Positions 11,807 through 24,205 of a stretch of 64,000 nt of DNA are shown piece by piece. Position numbers and translations under genes: made by a program. The DNA is from Trochalopteron elliotii (taxonomy: Eukaryota; Chordata; Aves; Passeriformes; Leiothrichidae). The stretch is from positions 2,695,936 through 2,759,935 of the forward strand of contig JANPWX010000653.1 of NCBI GenBank assembly GCA_024734555.1, written 5' to 3'. Positions within the stretch are counted from its first letter, which is position 1, and each line of letters starts with the position of its first letter. Under the pieces are notes generated by a model. That model saw only the letters and a list, made by a program, of their open reading frames with translations. It was not told where the DNA came from and made no database searches.

Positions 11807-14800
11807 AACCTCTTTCCAGCATATCACCTGTCTCTTAAGTAAAGTGGAATCCAAAGGCTGTGTGTGATGGTGGAGTCTTCCCTTCCTTCTCATAGGGGCT
11901 CTCGGATCTGAAGTGTGGGAGATAGAGCAGAAGTGCATGTGTAGGATGAAGCTTTATTTCAGTAGCAGTTTATATTTTGTCTCAGCTGCCTCAGTGACCA
12001 GTTGGTCTTAGTGATGATGCTTTAGGGTCAAAACAATGAAATTCTGGGCTCAGTAGTGATTTTCTGCATTTGAGGTAAGGGGATGTAATATTTATTCTCA
12101 TCTATCTCTGGAGGCATTAACAACCCAAACCCTAATTTTTAACCTTAGAGTGGTGAGCTGTAGACCTGCCTTGCACAATAGGTGATGTATATTCTTCAGC
12201 AGACAGTTTTGAGCTGTTATTCCTTGTGCTTCCAGAGCCTGTGGAATATCTGAAATTTGTCTCCAGTGGCCATAAGTTCATGTAAAGGATGTCTTCCAGC
12301 CTATTTTTCTTGTCCCTTTTTGGAGTTTTGTGCTGGAGTTGTGTCAACCTGAATCCAAGCTTGAGCACCTCATAATATTGAAGGTTTCCTTTTAATAAGA
12401 AGTGGCTTATGGTAATACTGCATGGAGAGTGAAGAGGTTCTGTAACTCTGTCTTCAGTCCTTTTTGAGAAACTCTAACTTGCAAATGTTGAAATTGGGTT
12501 CTTTGGTTGTTACGTTCAGAGTTCTAGAATGTGCAGGGTGTGGTAAGGCTTTATTTTGTCACATCTGAACTCTTCAGGGAGAACAGCTACAATTTAAACA
12601 GGATTTTTTAGATGGTTGTGAAACAGTTTCTACAGAATACAAACAAGGATTATAAACTCTCTTATCTTTGTCCCTTTTGGTCAGAAACTGTTATTCTAAT
12701 ACACTGCTAAAAACCTCTTTGTGAAGAACCTCAGAAAATAAAGGGGTGCTGGTTAATGGCATTGAAAGGACTCCTGAATACGTTGGAAATGGAGGTGTTC
12801 CCCTTTTAGTACCAATCCCCCAAAACGTTGATTGATAACTTTTATAGCTGTAGGAAACTTTCTAATTAAAATGTTTTTTGGGTTTTTTTTTAACTTGATG
12901 TGGAATTTTGGAAGGTTTGCAGAATAGCCACACTGCAGATTAGTGCAGTGGAAAGGATAGAGTCCAATAATTCTCTTTTAAGTGCCCACTATCAACAACT
13001 TTTCTGGGCTAAAAGTTATTAATAATAGACTTATGTTGTAAGGAATGCTTAGCCTCTGTGTGAACTTCTTAGCACTGTAGTAAATAATACGTATTTTTAG
13101 AAATAGAATGTTCTCTTCCCTTTTGGATGTTGGAATTTTGCATTGCAGGAAACTAGACATTTTGTAGCTTTTTGTCAGAGGGCATAAAGTATTAGCTTAG
13201 CAGTCTCAGAAAAGCTGGTCTTCCAACTTAGTGTTGCTTCAAGGATAAGTGGGATGGGACAGACAGTGCCCTGTTAAAACTTGATCCATTTTGTGTGGTG
13301 TTTCAGTTTTGAAGTGCTTCTCGGATGCTGCAGAAAGTGCCAGGAGGCAAAAAATCACATCACCTTTCATCTAGAGTCTAGCAGCAAAATCATGTAGATC
13401 TGGAGTTAGTACTGCTGCAGTGATTAGCTCCTTTGGCTTGCTGAAGCAGAGATAATATTTTAAAGGACCTACTTATCCGAATTGGAATTTTGACTCCAGC
13501 TAATCCTTTTCTTCTGCAGGGAGCAAGCTAAGTGCATGTATGGGATTGTTGGTAATAAAGGTTCCATGTGGCACTCAGAGCAAAGAGTAAGAAATAATGT
13601 GAAGTAACAGGGGAAACAATGCTCTGTATTCTCACAGGTCATTTTAATGCCATAGGCAGGAAAGTAATGGGATAATGATCACCAAGAAACACCTACATTT
13701 GAGTTATGGGGAAATCATCTAGAAATCTTGTGATCACTACTTTATCCAAGATAGAACTTCCAGAAACAGAAGAATTTGTTAGAAGTGTTTCAAACAAATG
13801 TAAATTTTCCCATCGAGATGAGCTGTTGCTGGAACATTTTGTCCTGCAGGATGCAGAGCAGGAGGAGGAGTGGGTTGGAAATGAGTCTGGCTGCCTTACT
13901 TTCTTAGAGCCAAGGAGCAATTTTTTTTTTTTGTGTCTTGGCTTTGTGTTCTTCATCAGGACTCTTCATCTCTTTGAAAGTAGCTTGTCAAACTGAATGA
14001 GCCTCTGACATCCTTTAATTGACTGGGAGGTTGGATAATCTGTATTTTTAGTAGTCTTCCCCAAAAAAGACACTAGTGATGTCACTGAGAAGATACAGAA
14101 TTCGTGACATGAGCACTTCTGTTCTATCTCCACTGTTAATTTTGGCAGAGATTTTACAAGTCATTACTACTTGTAGCTAAACTTTTAAAGAAATAATCCC
14201 TCTCTCCTTTAGTAGTACTATAGAGATATAATAATGAATCTTTACTTTTCTCAGCCTTCAGAATGAATAGAAAAGTTTAAATCAGAGACAATGGTGATAC
14301 TGACTCCATCACAGCTCATTCTCCAGCTTTGAGGAATGTTAGCTTTGGCTTGCATTTGGAATTTGATTTTTATATTCCATTTATTCCTTTTGATTAGTTT
14401 ACCTTTCAACAACAACAATAAAATAGCTTCTCTTCCTCCCCACTTCTATGCTCCAGCTCAAGGAGATCGTAGGAAGATTAAGTCTCTCCCAGGACAGAGA
14501 CTGAGTAACATCTTTTGTTATGTGTGTTTATCTTGGAGGTCTCAGCTTGCTCTCTATCCTACCTAATCAGGCTCCACAAAGGATGGTGTGTTAAGGAAAA
14601 GATGGCCATAATCTTGTAGGACTGTATCCAACTTGGAGCTCCAAGGCCTATTGTGATTAGCTCAAGGCTTGGAGGATATTCCTGTTTAAACTGGCAGCTC
14701 CTGGCTCTGCTGCTGTCTGTGGAGACTTGGTGACAGCAGAGGTGTGTTACCTGTGGGCTGTGCTTCCAGGCTCTGTGGAGACTGGGGCAGGCCTGGATGG

Positions 14801-15882
14801 TGCCAAGATCTTTGCCATGAGGCAGCTGAAAACATGCAAATTCAGCAGCATCCTCATTGCCCTAACAGGGATGGTCAAATGGTTCATCTTACTGGAAATC
14901 CAATTAGTGTGAAGTGCTGAGCAGTTTGAGAGGGATTCAGTCTGATAAGCATCAAGAGTATGATAAGGAGAGACTGAAAAATAAAGTTGGCTCCCTTTAA
15001 CTAGCTCTAGAAAAACAGCATGGTGGAAAAAGTACATCAAGTAAACAGCTTACTCTCTTCTCTCTGTGGATCCATTAAATACATACCATAGCAGAGAGTC
15101 TTGAAACAAACTATAAGCTAAACCCTCAGAAGTGGGAAAATTAAATAAGGAGCTTCCCTCTAGGAGATACTGAGGGACAAAAAGCTCATAAAGACATAAT
15201 AACAAAATTTAAAATGACCAGAGTTGAGTTAAGTCATTCTGAAGAATCTTTTGTCTCCTGGCAGCCAATATTAATTAGTAAAGATGAGGGAAACAATTCC
15301 TTGTAGAGTATACATAGCTCAACCAGAGTGAACCAAAAGTTTGGTCACTGAGTTAAGGTGCTGAGGCTGCAGGGAGGGTTTCAGATCCCTTTGAGCTGGT
15401 AAGTTTGACCAGTCAAAGGAGTACAAATTGAGAAATGAAGATGGGAGCAAAACACATTGAAACCATGCTTCAGGAGGAGATGCCTAATTTCTAATTAAAG
15501 CAGGGTCTGTGTGGCTCAGTGTAGGAAATGCTGATGTCAACTGGCTTTCTTGTGTGGTGAATTTCTTTTTTTTCTGACGCTGTAGTTGGACAGGTACTTG
15601 GACAAGCAGTGTCAGCATCCCACAATGTGCCCACACAAGCATTTGTGTCCAGTTCATGGCAAACCAGGCTGGGCAGCTGATCCAGCTGGAAAACATTTCC
15701 CAGAAACAAAGGAAGTGTTTTGGTTTCATCCAGCTCTAAAAATTCCTTGATCTAGTTCTCTGTGATGAGCAGAAACACTTGTGCTGGCACACTGCTGTGG
15801 GCCACAAATAGCCAGAGAAGGGAATGTGTTGGCAGTTGTGATGGCAGCTGAGGTACATCAAACTGCAACCTAGAATGGCTTT

Positions 15883-15938
15883 AGTGGTAGGAGTGTGATG
15901 GTGACATTTCAGTGGTAGGAGTGTGTTGGTGATATTTT
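15883..15938 (+). repeat. Tandem duplication, 2 x 28 bp
   Basis: Unit one (15883-15910) and unit two (15911-15938) both begin agtggtaggagtgtg and differ at only three of 28 positions. They are directly adjacent, consistent with a local slippage or duplication event. The unit is not low-complexity. Confidence 0.85.
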
Positions 15939-16835
15939 GACCACTTAAACATTCATTGTGTCATCCTTTACAAGGGCTGCCCAGTAAGAACAGATTTCTA
16001 GTGTATAACAGTTAATACCAATGTACTGATCAAACACATTTAAGAAAGGTGAGGAGGGAATACACTTGGAAAGTGTGCTTCTGATCTGAACTACAACCCC
16101 TGCTATCAGGATTGTGCTTCATATTGAGAAATGGAATTTACTTGTGGTGGGGAGCAGGAAAAAGTGGGAGCAGATAGCCCAAAAAGCCTTCATCTAATAG
16201 CACCTTTCATCTCAGCCCTGTGCTTAAAAATAAAATGTCTGTCAATGGAGCATGTCTCCATGTGAAAAATTATTGTAAGTGTGAGCTGCTATAATGAAAC
16301 TTTTTGGGGGGGATTTCCACATTGCCTGTATTTCAGAACTGGTTAAGTTCCATGCTGTCAGAAAGGGCCTGAATGGTTGCAGTGCCTGAATGTTCTTCTC
16401 AGTAGCTGGTAGGATTTATGAATGTGGATAACTACAATTCAGCATGATTCTGAAAGTGCTATGCTTCTGTGATTTCATTTGCTTTCCCTTTATCCTTTGA
16501 TTCACTTGGTTCATTAAGGTTCATTAACTAAAGTCTAAGGTCATTCTGTCTAGTTTCTCCTTATTTTAGCTTGTATTAAGCTGACTTAAAATTGCAGTGA
16601 AACATTTGAAGATTTGAAGTATCAAGCAAAATATAACTATAATTAACTGATTACAGATCAGTTTTTCTCACATCTTTGGTAGTTTTATTGGATTTTGAGG
16701 GTTTTTTCCTTGAGGGAAATAAAACCCCACAAATTCTTCTATGGCCTTTCCAAATAGAAGTAACTAAACATGTGCTGAACTTTTCAGCTGGTTCTTAGCA
16801 GTAGCCTCTTACTAGTGGAAACATTCATCCTTAAC

Positions 16836-16836
16836 N
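16836..16836. other. Single ambiguous base (N)
   Basis: This is the only undetermined base in the window. It falls in presumed intron about 240 bp before the leader exon and affects no feature called here. It marks an unresolved or heterozygous assembly position rather than a scaffold gap. Confidence 0.95.
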
Positions 16837-17077
16837 GCTCTGATCTTCACCATTAATGAGTCTCTTTTTTTCTGAGATTTTAATCAGTGAAACCTCAAAT
16901 AGGAATATTCTTTCATGAGTAGAGATGTGTAATCTGAAATGCCAGGCCATCAGCACTGGTCACAAAGTGATAGATTTGCATGAAGGAATAGTCCAAATGA
17001 GAGTTGTGTTATTACAATATTAATGATCATATATGCAAGAGTTTTTCTGACTTCCTTTTTTCTATCCAATTTTACAG

Positions 17078-17244
17078 GAAACCAGACATGATACACTGAC
17101 AGCATTTGGAAATAAGCTTTGGCAGTAAGATGGAAGCATAAATCTCAAGATTCTAGACCAAAACAGAAATGGCTCATGAGTATTAAAAGAAGAGACTGAA
17201 GAGCCTCCAACACTTGTGTGAGCAGTGGAAAAGGAACAACTACC
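17078..17244 (+). promoter_or_regulatory. FAM53A: FAM53A 5' untranslated leader within the first coding exon, with four short upstream ORFs
   Basis: The exon starts after the acceptor ttctatccaattttacag, which ends at 17077. The 167-nt leader has four upstream ATGs, each followed by an early stop: 17088-17099 (3 codons plus stop), 17130-17141 (3 plus stop), 17169-17186 (5 plus stop) and 17176-17199 (7 plus stop, overlapping the third). The third has G at -3 and G at +4, a favourable context. The fourth is in frame with the main ATG and its TGA at 17197-17199 closes that frame, which supports 17245 as the true start. Such leaders often reduce main-frame translation; that role is inferred here. 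Confidence 0.75.
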
Positions 17245-17322
17245 ATGGTAACACTAATAACAGAAAAGCTGCAGAACCAGAGCTTGGATGATCTGACCTG
17301 TAAAACATACAATATTAATCTG
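17245..17322 (+). CDS. FAM53A: FAM53A, first coding exon (residues 1-26)
   Basis: This exon encodes MVTLITEKLQNQSLDDLTCK followed by TYNINL. The first 20 residues match the N-terminus I recall for FAM53A; the paralogue FAM53C begins similarly but with MITLITEQLQKQTLDEL. The start has an optimal Kozak context (A at -3, G at +4), and an in-frame TGA lies upstream at 17197. The exon ends CTG before the donor gtaagg at 17323, in phase 0, so the next exon opens with a whole codon. FAM53A (DNTNP, dorsal neural-tube nuclear protein) is a small nuclear protein linked to neural development; its biochemical activity is not known to me. The paralogue FAM53B/Simplet is reported to promote beta-catenin nuclear localisation. 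The N-terminal block has no known catalytic motif. Confidence 0.92.
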
Positions 17323-18277
17323 GTAAGGATCTACCAAAACAACATGATATAAATGAGTAATGCCAAGTAACTCACAACTGCATAACAGATTCAAGAATGC
17401 AGATCAGCCAGAACTCAGCTGTTTAGGTTAGGACTGGTTTGCAGGGTTGGGTGAGAATTGTGAGGGGAAGAAGTGGATCTTCAGTGTTTAGTCCCTTTTT
17501 GAAGTGATGGTTTTTTACTTTAATGAATTTTTTTTGCCTTGCTACTGCATTTTAAATAGAAAAAGCCAGTTCTCTTCATGAAATAATGTTCTAATGACTG
17601 AAAAGGATTGTCCAAGTTTCTCAGGATTCCTTTTTTGCTAGCAAAATACACGTGTATTTGTATGGGTTGAAGTTTTCTTCACCCCATATAGACCAGGTGG
17701 CTGATATCTTTATATCTGACAAGAATATTTACTTATAACAATCCTTACTGCCATGTAGGTAACTATGAGCACCGAGCAGAAGGAGAACAGGTCATCAAGT
17801 AAATGCAGTTAAACTAAAAGTCAGTTGCTGGTAGAGTGGATCCTTGCTTTTTCAGTGTCTCAGATGCATGGTGCTCTGAAAAACTTTGTAGTTAATGGTG
17901 TTGTTCTTGCTGTTTGAATCTGAGTACATTGTGTGGTTCAAGCATGCAAATCAGGCATGAAGGAATCTATTCTCTTCACATTTCTCTTGTGAATGAAGTA
18001 TCTACTCCAGAGTGAGTAATGCAGAACAGTCACTTGGCAGTTTTAGGTGCCTGCTTGAGAAGCCCAAAACCATGTTCTGTATGGAATACATTAATTTTGT
18101 TTTACTGACTTTGATTACAGTGGCACCCTTCTGTAGGTCAAACTTTAATGTTACAGTGGGACACAAAAAAACCTTCATTTGACTGCATTTCAAGGTGTGG
18201 TTCGACTCTAGTTGTGTTACTTTTTCAAATAATTAAATATTGGATCTGAAGTATGTCAGTTACTTTAAAATTCTCTG

Positions 18278-18313
18278 TTGTAACTTAAACAACTGTTGTT
18301 ACTTAAACAACTG
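18278..18313 (+). repeat. Tandem duplication, 2 x 18 bp
   Basis: The units ttgtaacttaaacaactg and ttgttacttaaacaactg are adjacent and differ at one position. Each contains gtt and aac segments that can pair, so each unit is also weakly self-complementary. This is a local intronic duplication with no apparent function. Confidence 0.8.
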
Positions 18314-21300
18314 AACTGCTTCCTTGTTTATTTCATGAGCTTCAAGCAGGTGAAGCATACCTTGAATGTGGTGGAGTTTTGTGCACAAGCACCTGCAATT
18401 CTCATGTATGCAGTTCCTTGTCCAGTAAAGATATCTAACAGTAGACATTAATCAAGCAGTTTCATTTTCAAAACTGTGGCAGGTCCATTTAGAGTTCTTC
18501 CAATAATTGGTTTTACTTTTATTTCACCTTCCTCTTATGTGCCCTTCTTGAAAGGCAGATTTAAGGTGTTGAAATGATGTTAACTCTCAGGAGAAGTGGG
18601 TACTTATCTTGCATTTATTTTGTCTGGTTTGATGAAGCACTTGGGACATGCAGTTCGTAGGAGAATCTGCTGTGTCTGTGAACTGGCAAAATCACCATTT
18701 GTAACTAAACTCTGGAGCTTAATTGTGAGCCAGTAATGACAGTAATAAACCAGTAGCAGTGTTTAGTTACAAACATGTAGCAGCACCTTGTAATTTCTAG
18801 TCTTTTTACCAATAGTCACTACTGTAGGTTTTGGACCCCAGGCCTCTAATAACAGAGAAGGACATATTACTGCTTTTGGTCTGTGTGGAGTCTGTACAGG
18901 AGTGTGTTGGCATGCTGTAATGTGTTGTAGGTTGGTTGTTTTTTATTCCTGTCCTTATCTGGACTAACAATAAAGCATGAAAAAGAACAAGTGGAGCGGA
19001 AAATGGCACGATGTCTCATCAGTTGTTTCCTCCTCGCCCTTCTCCTGTTCCTCTCCTCCTTTTATCTGTCAAGTAATTGGTTTTATAAGTGCTTTAGTTC
19101 TTACAGAAAATAGGTTCTGAGGACAGGAACGGGTTCTGTTTGTACACAATGGCACCCTGAAAAAGTGTGGAAATTGCGTAGTGAGGTGTGGAAATAGAGA
19201 AGCAAGTGTGAAAGGAGTGTGCAAGTAGGTTGCTCCCTGCTAAAAAGGATTCATGGAAGCAAATAATGACTTCCTGACTAAAATGTGAGCCTAAGATGAT
19301 AAAAAGTGTGCTTTTTCCACTGGTGAAGGCAATTGCCCAGTTTCACTAAGAGAAAAAGACTGCTGGTGATGGTCTGGTATCACTGCTAGCACATTTAGGC
19401 TTTTTGGCAAGAAGTTCAGGTTGATGCTGTAGTTTCTTCTAATAGCAGCAGCAGTTTGGAGCAATTCTGAAGTGATCTTGCCTGCACCTTTTGTTACTTG
19501 TGCTGGCACAAAGTTCTGTGACACCATGTGGTGAACCTCATTGTGAGCTGATTGAGGATTAAGACCAATTTTTCTTGCCTTATGTAGTTAATGTAGTTAA
19601 GCCTTATCAGTTTTGTGATACCTTTTGCAGTGCATCTGCACAAGTGTCTTGGCACAAGTAGATAAAATAGCTGGGGAAAAGCTATTCTGTAATACAGCTC
19701 ATGAATGAGGGTTATAAAAGAAAAAGGAATAGCTCTTTCAAAGCTATTTACTGTGCAGCCGAACCGAGCATAAAACTAACATGTGCAGGACATAGTGCAC
19801 TTTTTCACTTGTGTAAGCTGTGTGGTGACCAAGTGCCTCCCTTTTATGTTGTAAAATACTGGCTGCAGCTTTTTACTGCTCTGTTAAATGACATGCTAAT
19901 TTTCCAAGCTGGTGTAATTCAGCCAGTGAGTGCTTACTCAGTTATGTTGTACAGCCTTGTCCTGCACCTGCCTTCAGGAAAATTACTGAATGACTTGCTG
20001 TAGAAGCAGGAAGGTTGTCCCGAGCTTTTTTCCTCAATTTGGGTACTGTAGCTCACAAGAATAGTGTCCCTGGTTGCTCAGCTCTGCCTCACAAAGGAGA
20101 TGAGAAGTTCTGTGAGCACATTGTGGCTTTCATGGGTTGACAGCAGTGCTAAATCAAATAGCTGGTCTCTATTCCCTTGAACTCTCAGAACTTTCATAAA
20201 GCTCAAAAGTCCTGGATTTTCCTGTATATTCTGACTAAACTTGTACCTCTTTCATATTCCTGTATAGAATCTCATGTTGATTTGTGAAGTAACAACATGT
20301 GAGCTGTAAGACTTCAAGGTGTGGTATTAAGAAAGAAACATGAGCACTGCCAGTCAAGGACTTGTGGAAGGAACAAGTTTTACTGTAAAACCTCTTCAAG
20401 GCATGTGGGGTTTCGTTATTTTTAATTTTTGAGGCTTATTTGTGTTGAAAGATGTAGAATTAGATTGACTTCCTCAGAGGAAAAGCCACTGGTCAGACTA
20501 CTTAACTTAATCACTTCTTTACATCCTGAGAAAAGGTCAAAGTGTTCCTCATCACTGTTTCATATCCAGTCATATTTGGAGGATATTTGGTACAGAAAAG
20601 GAGGTCTGGCATGGCCTGCTCAAACTGAGTCACATCTGTATGGTGGTGGTTAAATTAGTATTTGAATGATAAACAATGGCTTCCCTGTGGTTTGGAAAGG
20701 ATGCTGATAAATTGGAGGAACTCAAATGTACTTGGAAACTGGAAAAAAATGCCTTGAAATTAAAGCCATTAATTTTAAAAGTATGAAGATGAAGTTGTCA
20801 TTCTGAGAATAATGAGGAGGGATAGCACAGGCTGTGAAGTCCTTAATGCAGTACATTGGAGTGTAGAAGAATAGCCAGAATTATTTTTGTTACAGTTGGC
20901 TTCTGCTAGCAAAGAACACTTAAAATTAGTGATGTAAATTATAATTCACTGTCAGCCTCACTTGCATGGCTCTTCCACTTACTCAGTTCAGACTAGGTGT
21001 CTTTTTGAGTATTTTAATGAAAGAACAGCTGTTAAGAATCAAAAAAATTAGCTGAAACTTGCAGCACTGTCCTAAATGTTGTACCACATGTTTCCTTTCC
21101 TTTTGAACATGGTCTCTCCAGCTGCACAAAAGAAATTCTATTTGTGAACAAGCATTTCAAAGTAGATCCATTTCTTGGCATGAAGCAAACAATTCTAACC
21201 TCAAGTGAAACTTGTAGTTTCATTGTTTTGTGTGTCTATCTTAAAACATGCCATTATTTTCCTAATAAATTCTCCAGAGGCATGAGATCTTGGTGGATGT

Positions 21301-21520
21301 TTCAACATCTATTCAAAGAGCAGTAGTTGCAAGATGGATGTGTTTCCTCCTCAGGAAAGTGACCTTGTTGAATAATTTGGCCTTATTCTAAGGAAGATTT
21401 CCTTCACACAGAGGGTAGCAGACTTCCCTGTCAAGGTTCTTAGCAATTGCAAGCTCTTTTCAAGCATAATCACAAAATAAAGTATTCATTGAGGAAGCTT
21501 CAGGTAGATCATAGCACAAA

Positions 21521-21539
21521 GGGAGGGAGTGGGGGAGGG
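21521..21539 (+). other. G-quadruplex motif in FAM53A intron
   Basis: The sequence has four G runs: GGG, GGG, GGGGG and GGG, separated by loops of 1, 3 and 1 nt. This fits the canonical rule of at least three Gs with loops up to seven, and short loops favour stability. The G-rich strand is the coding-sense strand, so the structure could form in non-template DNA or in the pre-mRNA. Folding is a prediction. Confidence 0.7.
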
Positions 21540-24150
21540 TCGAGTGTGGCTGGCCCAGGAGAGCTGATAAACTGGTTCAGTGCCCTGTTACAGTAATATC
21601 TAGTGGGACTTGTGCCATGTGCTGTATAGATAAAAAAAAATCCTCCCTCCTATAAACAATTTACAGCCTGACAGGGTCTCCTCAAGTTTGGGCTTTCAGA
21701 CCTGGTTAATGTACACCAGCAGACACTGTTTGCAAGTATTTTAGTTTCAGTTATAGAAAGCCAAGAATATATTGCAAAGGAGATTTGTTACTTACTGTCC
21801 TCTTAGTCACTCAACCTTTATTTCAGTGCCTTGAGCTTTTGCTGGAAATAGTGCAGCTTACTTTCCCTTTCAGCATGTGATGTCACATGTCATGTTCTTA
21901 GGGTTTTTGGTCTGAATCTCCAAAGAATTAGCAAAGAATTTTTTTGTGACTTAGCAGGATTCTGCATAAAGGATCCCAAGTTGCAGAGGAAATATGTCTG
22001 CTTTGTCATGGAACTGAGCACTGACTTCTCCAGAACCTGGTCAGAAATAGCTGTAAGGATAAGGTTGCTGTCTGAGTTAGAGAACATTGCAGTTCTCTGG
22101 AGGACAAATGGTCTGTGTGTATGTGTTCCTGCTTTTTCCATGGTCCTCCTGAAAAATGGTTTCAGTGCTCTGCAGCTGTCAAAGATCAAGTAGTTTAGTG
22201 TCTGCCAGTTGGACAAGGCTTTTTAAGGTGGTAAAAGTACAGGTAATCAAATAACTTGGACAATCATGAAGAGAACCTTGTTAAAGATGCATTTGGCTGA
22301 AAACTGTAAAAACCTAAGTGTCAACTGCCACAAAGGATTGTCCTTGAGGTTCTTTTCCTTACAAGCATTGAATATCTTGGCCTGTGTGAATAAATAGTCT
22401 TTTAAACATCCCGAACTATTATGCTCATATTAACTCATCTTGCTGCTCTTTTCATATGGCTCAGGATAAATCAAGTGTGAGACTTTGACACAGAATTTTG
22501 TTACAAAAACACACTTTCCATAGCTACTGTCTGATAGTTGAATAGGTTGGTATTGCCTTTCATTTGGGGAATGCTGGAAGGGAAGAATTTGTTGGAAGAC
22601 CTTATCTTTAAATCTCTAATTTGTCCATTTCTCCTTCAGGGACAGCTGAAATGTAACTACTGTTACCTTAATGTGCTTCTATGTTTCACACGAAGCTGGT
22701 ACCTGATTGAAGTAAACGATGGATACTGGCTTTTTCAATGTAATTCTGTAGAACTAGCAAGTTGCAGACTTCAAGTGGTTTGAATTGGACTAATTAACAG
22801 CAGATCAATGGAGACTTAAACTTGGGGTTCTGCTCTTTATGTAAAGTAGCTTCTTTAAAAGGGTGTTATAAATGCATCTACAGGTGTATTTACACAGTAA
22901 AAATGAAATGGTTTGTCTCATATGCAGATGCTGATAAAAAATAAGATTAAAAATCTCATTGCTGTTCTATCCTTTCATCTTTCTGTTATTTCCTACCTGT
23001 GAAACAATAACAGCAAGAGAGTATTACCACAGCTCAGTGTTTGTCTCTGTGGGGCTCAAGGATATAAAATTGTCACTAGCACTATGTGCTGCTGTACAGA
23101 GGGAAAAAAAAAAGCTTTGTAGCCCAAGGATGTTTATCTAAAAATTGACTTTGTATCTGGAAAGGAAGTGTATGTACAATGCTATCTTCTTTGGCTATAC
23201 ACAAAGAACAATGTTCACATAAAGTGTTGCTGTTTTTTAAAGCAATCTTCCTCTCCATCCTGAGGTGGTGGGGGAGTGAATAATGACCCTTGGGCTGATG
23301 GAGCTGTGAGCCACTTATTTATAGCTCCTTTATAGGAGGCTGGATTGCAAGGTCTGTGCTTTGTCTCAGAAATCTAGACCATTAAGAATGCCTTTGCAGT
23401 AACATTTCTTAGGTAAATTAGTTACAAACTTGTCTTACTGTGCAGATGCTACTGATGAGGCTTCATTGAAGGCCTTTACACACAAACCTTGTTTTAAGTG
23501 TGGCTATTATGTTGTTTCTCACCAATAAGCTGAGATTTAAAAAGCAGTCAGTCTGCTAAAGATGTTTTGATGATAGGAAAGATTTTTTTCAATGGCCTTT
23601 CTACTTTGAAGAAATAATGAAAATCACTGCATTGATTTTAGGCAAATGTAAAATTCTAATAAAGCCTCCTTGGAACCGTGTTCATGGTGGTGAACTTAAA
23701 GACCTTGTATATTTAAATTAGATAAAGCTATTCCTGTCCCCTAGTTGAAGATGAAGTGTTTTGCTTTCTAGCCTTAAGACTGAAAATGGAAACCCAACTA
23801 CCAGATTGTAATTTCCTCTCTACTGAAATGAGAATTGGATCAAAGCTTTTTCATTAAGGATGAATTATTACTCCTAATTTTGCAGTTTATTCACAGGGGT
23901 TAATGTTGCAACTCTTGAAACAGTTTGATACTTAGCAATATATCAGAAAACATTACAAATAATTAGGTGCCAGAGGCTTATTTATAAAGATCAGCTGTTC
24001 AGGAATTTCTTCAAGTCACATTGGAAAACCCCATCTTTTTAAAGGCGTTGTTAAGTGCACATATAGGAAAACTAAAAACTACATGCAGTTTCCTTGAAGT
24101 GAATGCTGACTCTTCCACAGTTAAAACTTTTTTTTTCTGATTGATTTCAG

Positions 24151-24205
24151 TACTCATCTGAGAAGCTGAACAAAAGTGGCAGCTTGTTCCCTTTCGAAAT
24201 CAATG
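24151..24205 (+). CDS. FAM53A: FAM53A, second coding exon (residues 27-44 plus the first base of codon 45)
   Basis: This 55-nt micro-exon is flanked by a strong acceptor (T tract then gatttcag) and a perfect donor (AATG before gtaagt). It encodes YSSEKLNKSGSLFPFEIN, matching the stretch I recall as YSAETLNKSGRLFPLELN in the human protein. It enters in phase 0 and leaves in phase 1, giving a G that combines with AA of the next exon to make Glu45. Skipping it would shift the frame, since 55 is not a multiple of three. The segment is hydrophilic except for the LFPFEI core and carries no known domain. Confidence 0.92.

Larger units (their letters stand above)
1..17077. other. Non-coding region upstream of the first coding exon; probable 5' intron of FAM53A
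   Basis: No open frame here looks like a known protein or shows an exon structure I can defend. The sequence is A/T-rich and CpG-poor throughout, so I see no CpG-island promoter. Because the leader exon at 17078 begins right after a good splice acceptor, the DNA just upstream must be intronic, and a non-coding first exon must lie either in this stretch or before the window. Items inside it (a CR1-like relic, a hairpin, a palindrome, a tandem duplication and an exon-like segment at 1191-1257) are listed separately. In mammals the neighbour on this side is SLBP (from memory); I saw no SLBP coding sequence. Confidence 0.6.
17323..24150 (+). other. FAM53A: FAM53A intron after the first coding exon
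   Basis: This 6.8-kb intron runs from the donor gtaagg to an acceptor with a long T tract and gatttcag. It is A/T-rich and holds no coding frame I recognise and no intact transposon. It contains a short tandem repeat at 18278-18313 and a G-quadruplex motif at 21521-21539. Pyrimidine-rich stretches occur near 19021-19065. Apart from these I see nothing that can be named. Confidence 0.85.

Noticed and set aside
13706..13996. Plus-strand frame with a protein-like first half rich in Glu, Ser and Val
   Set aside because: It ends in a phenylalanine run from a T12 tract, matches nothing recognised, and an equally long frame exists on the opposite strand.
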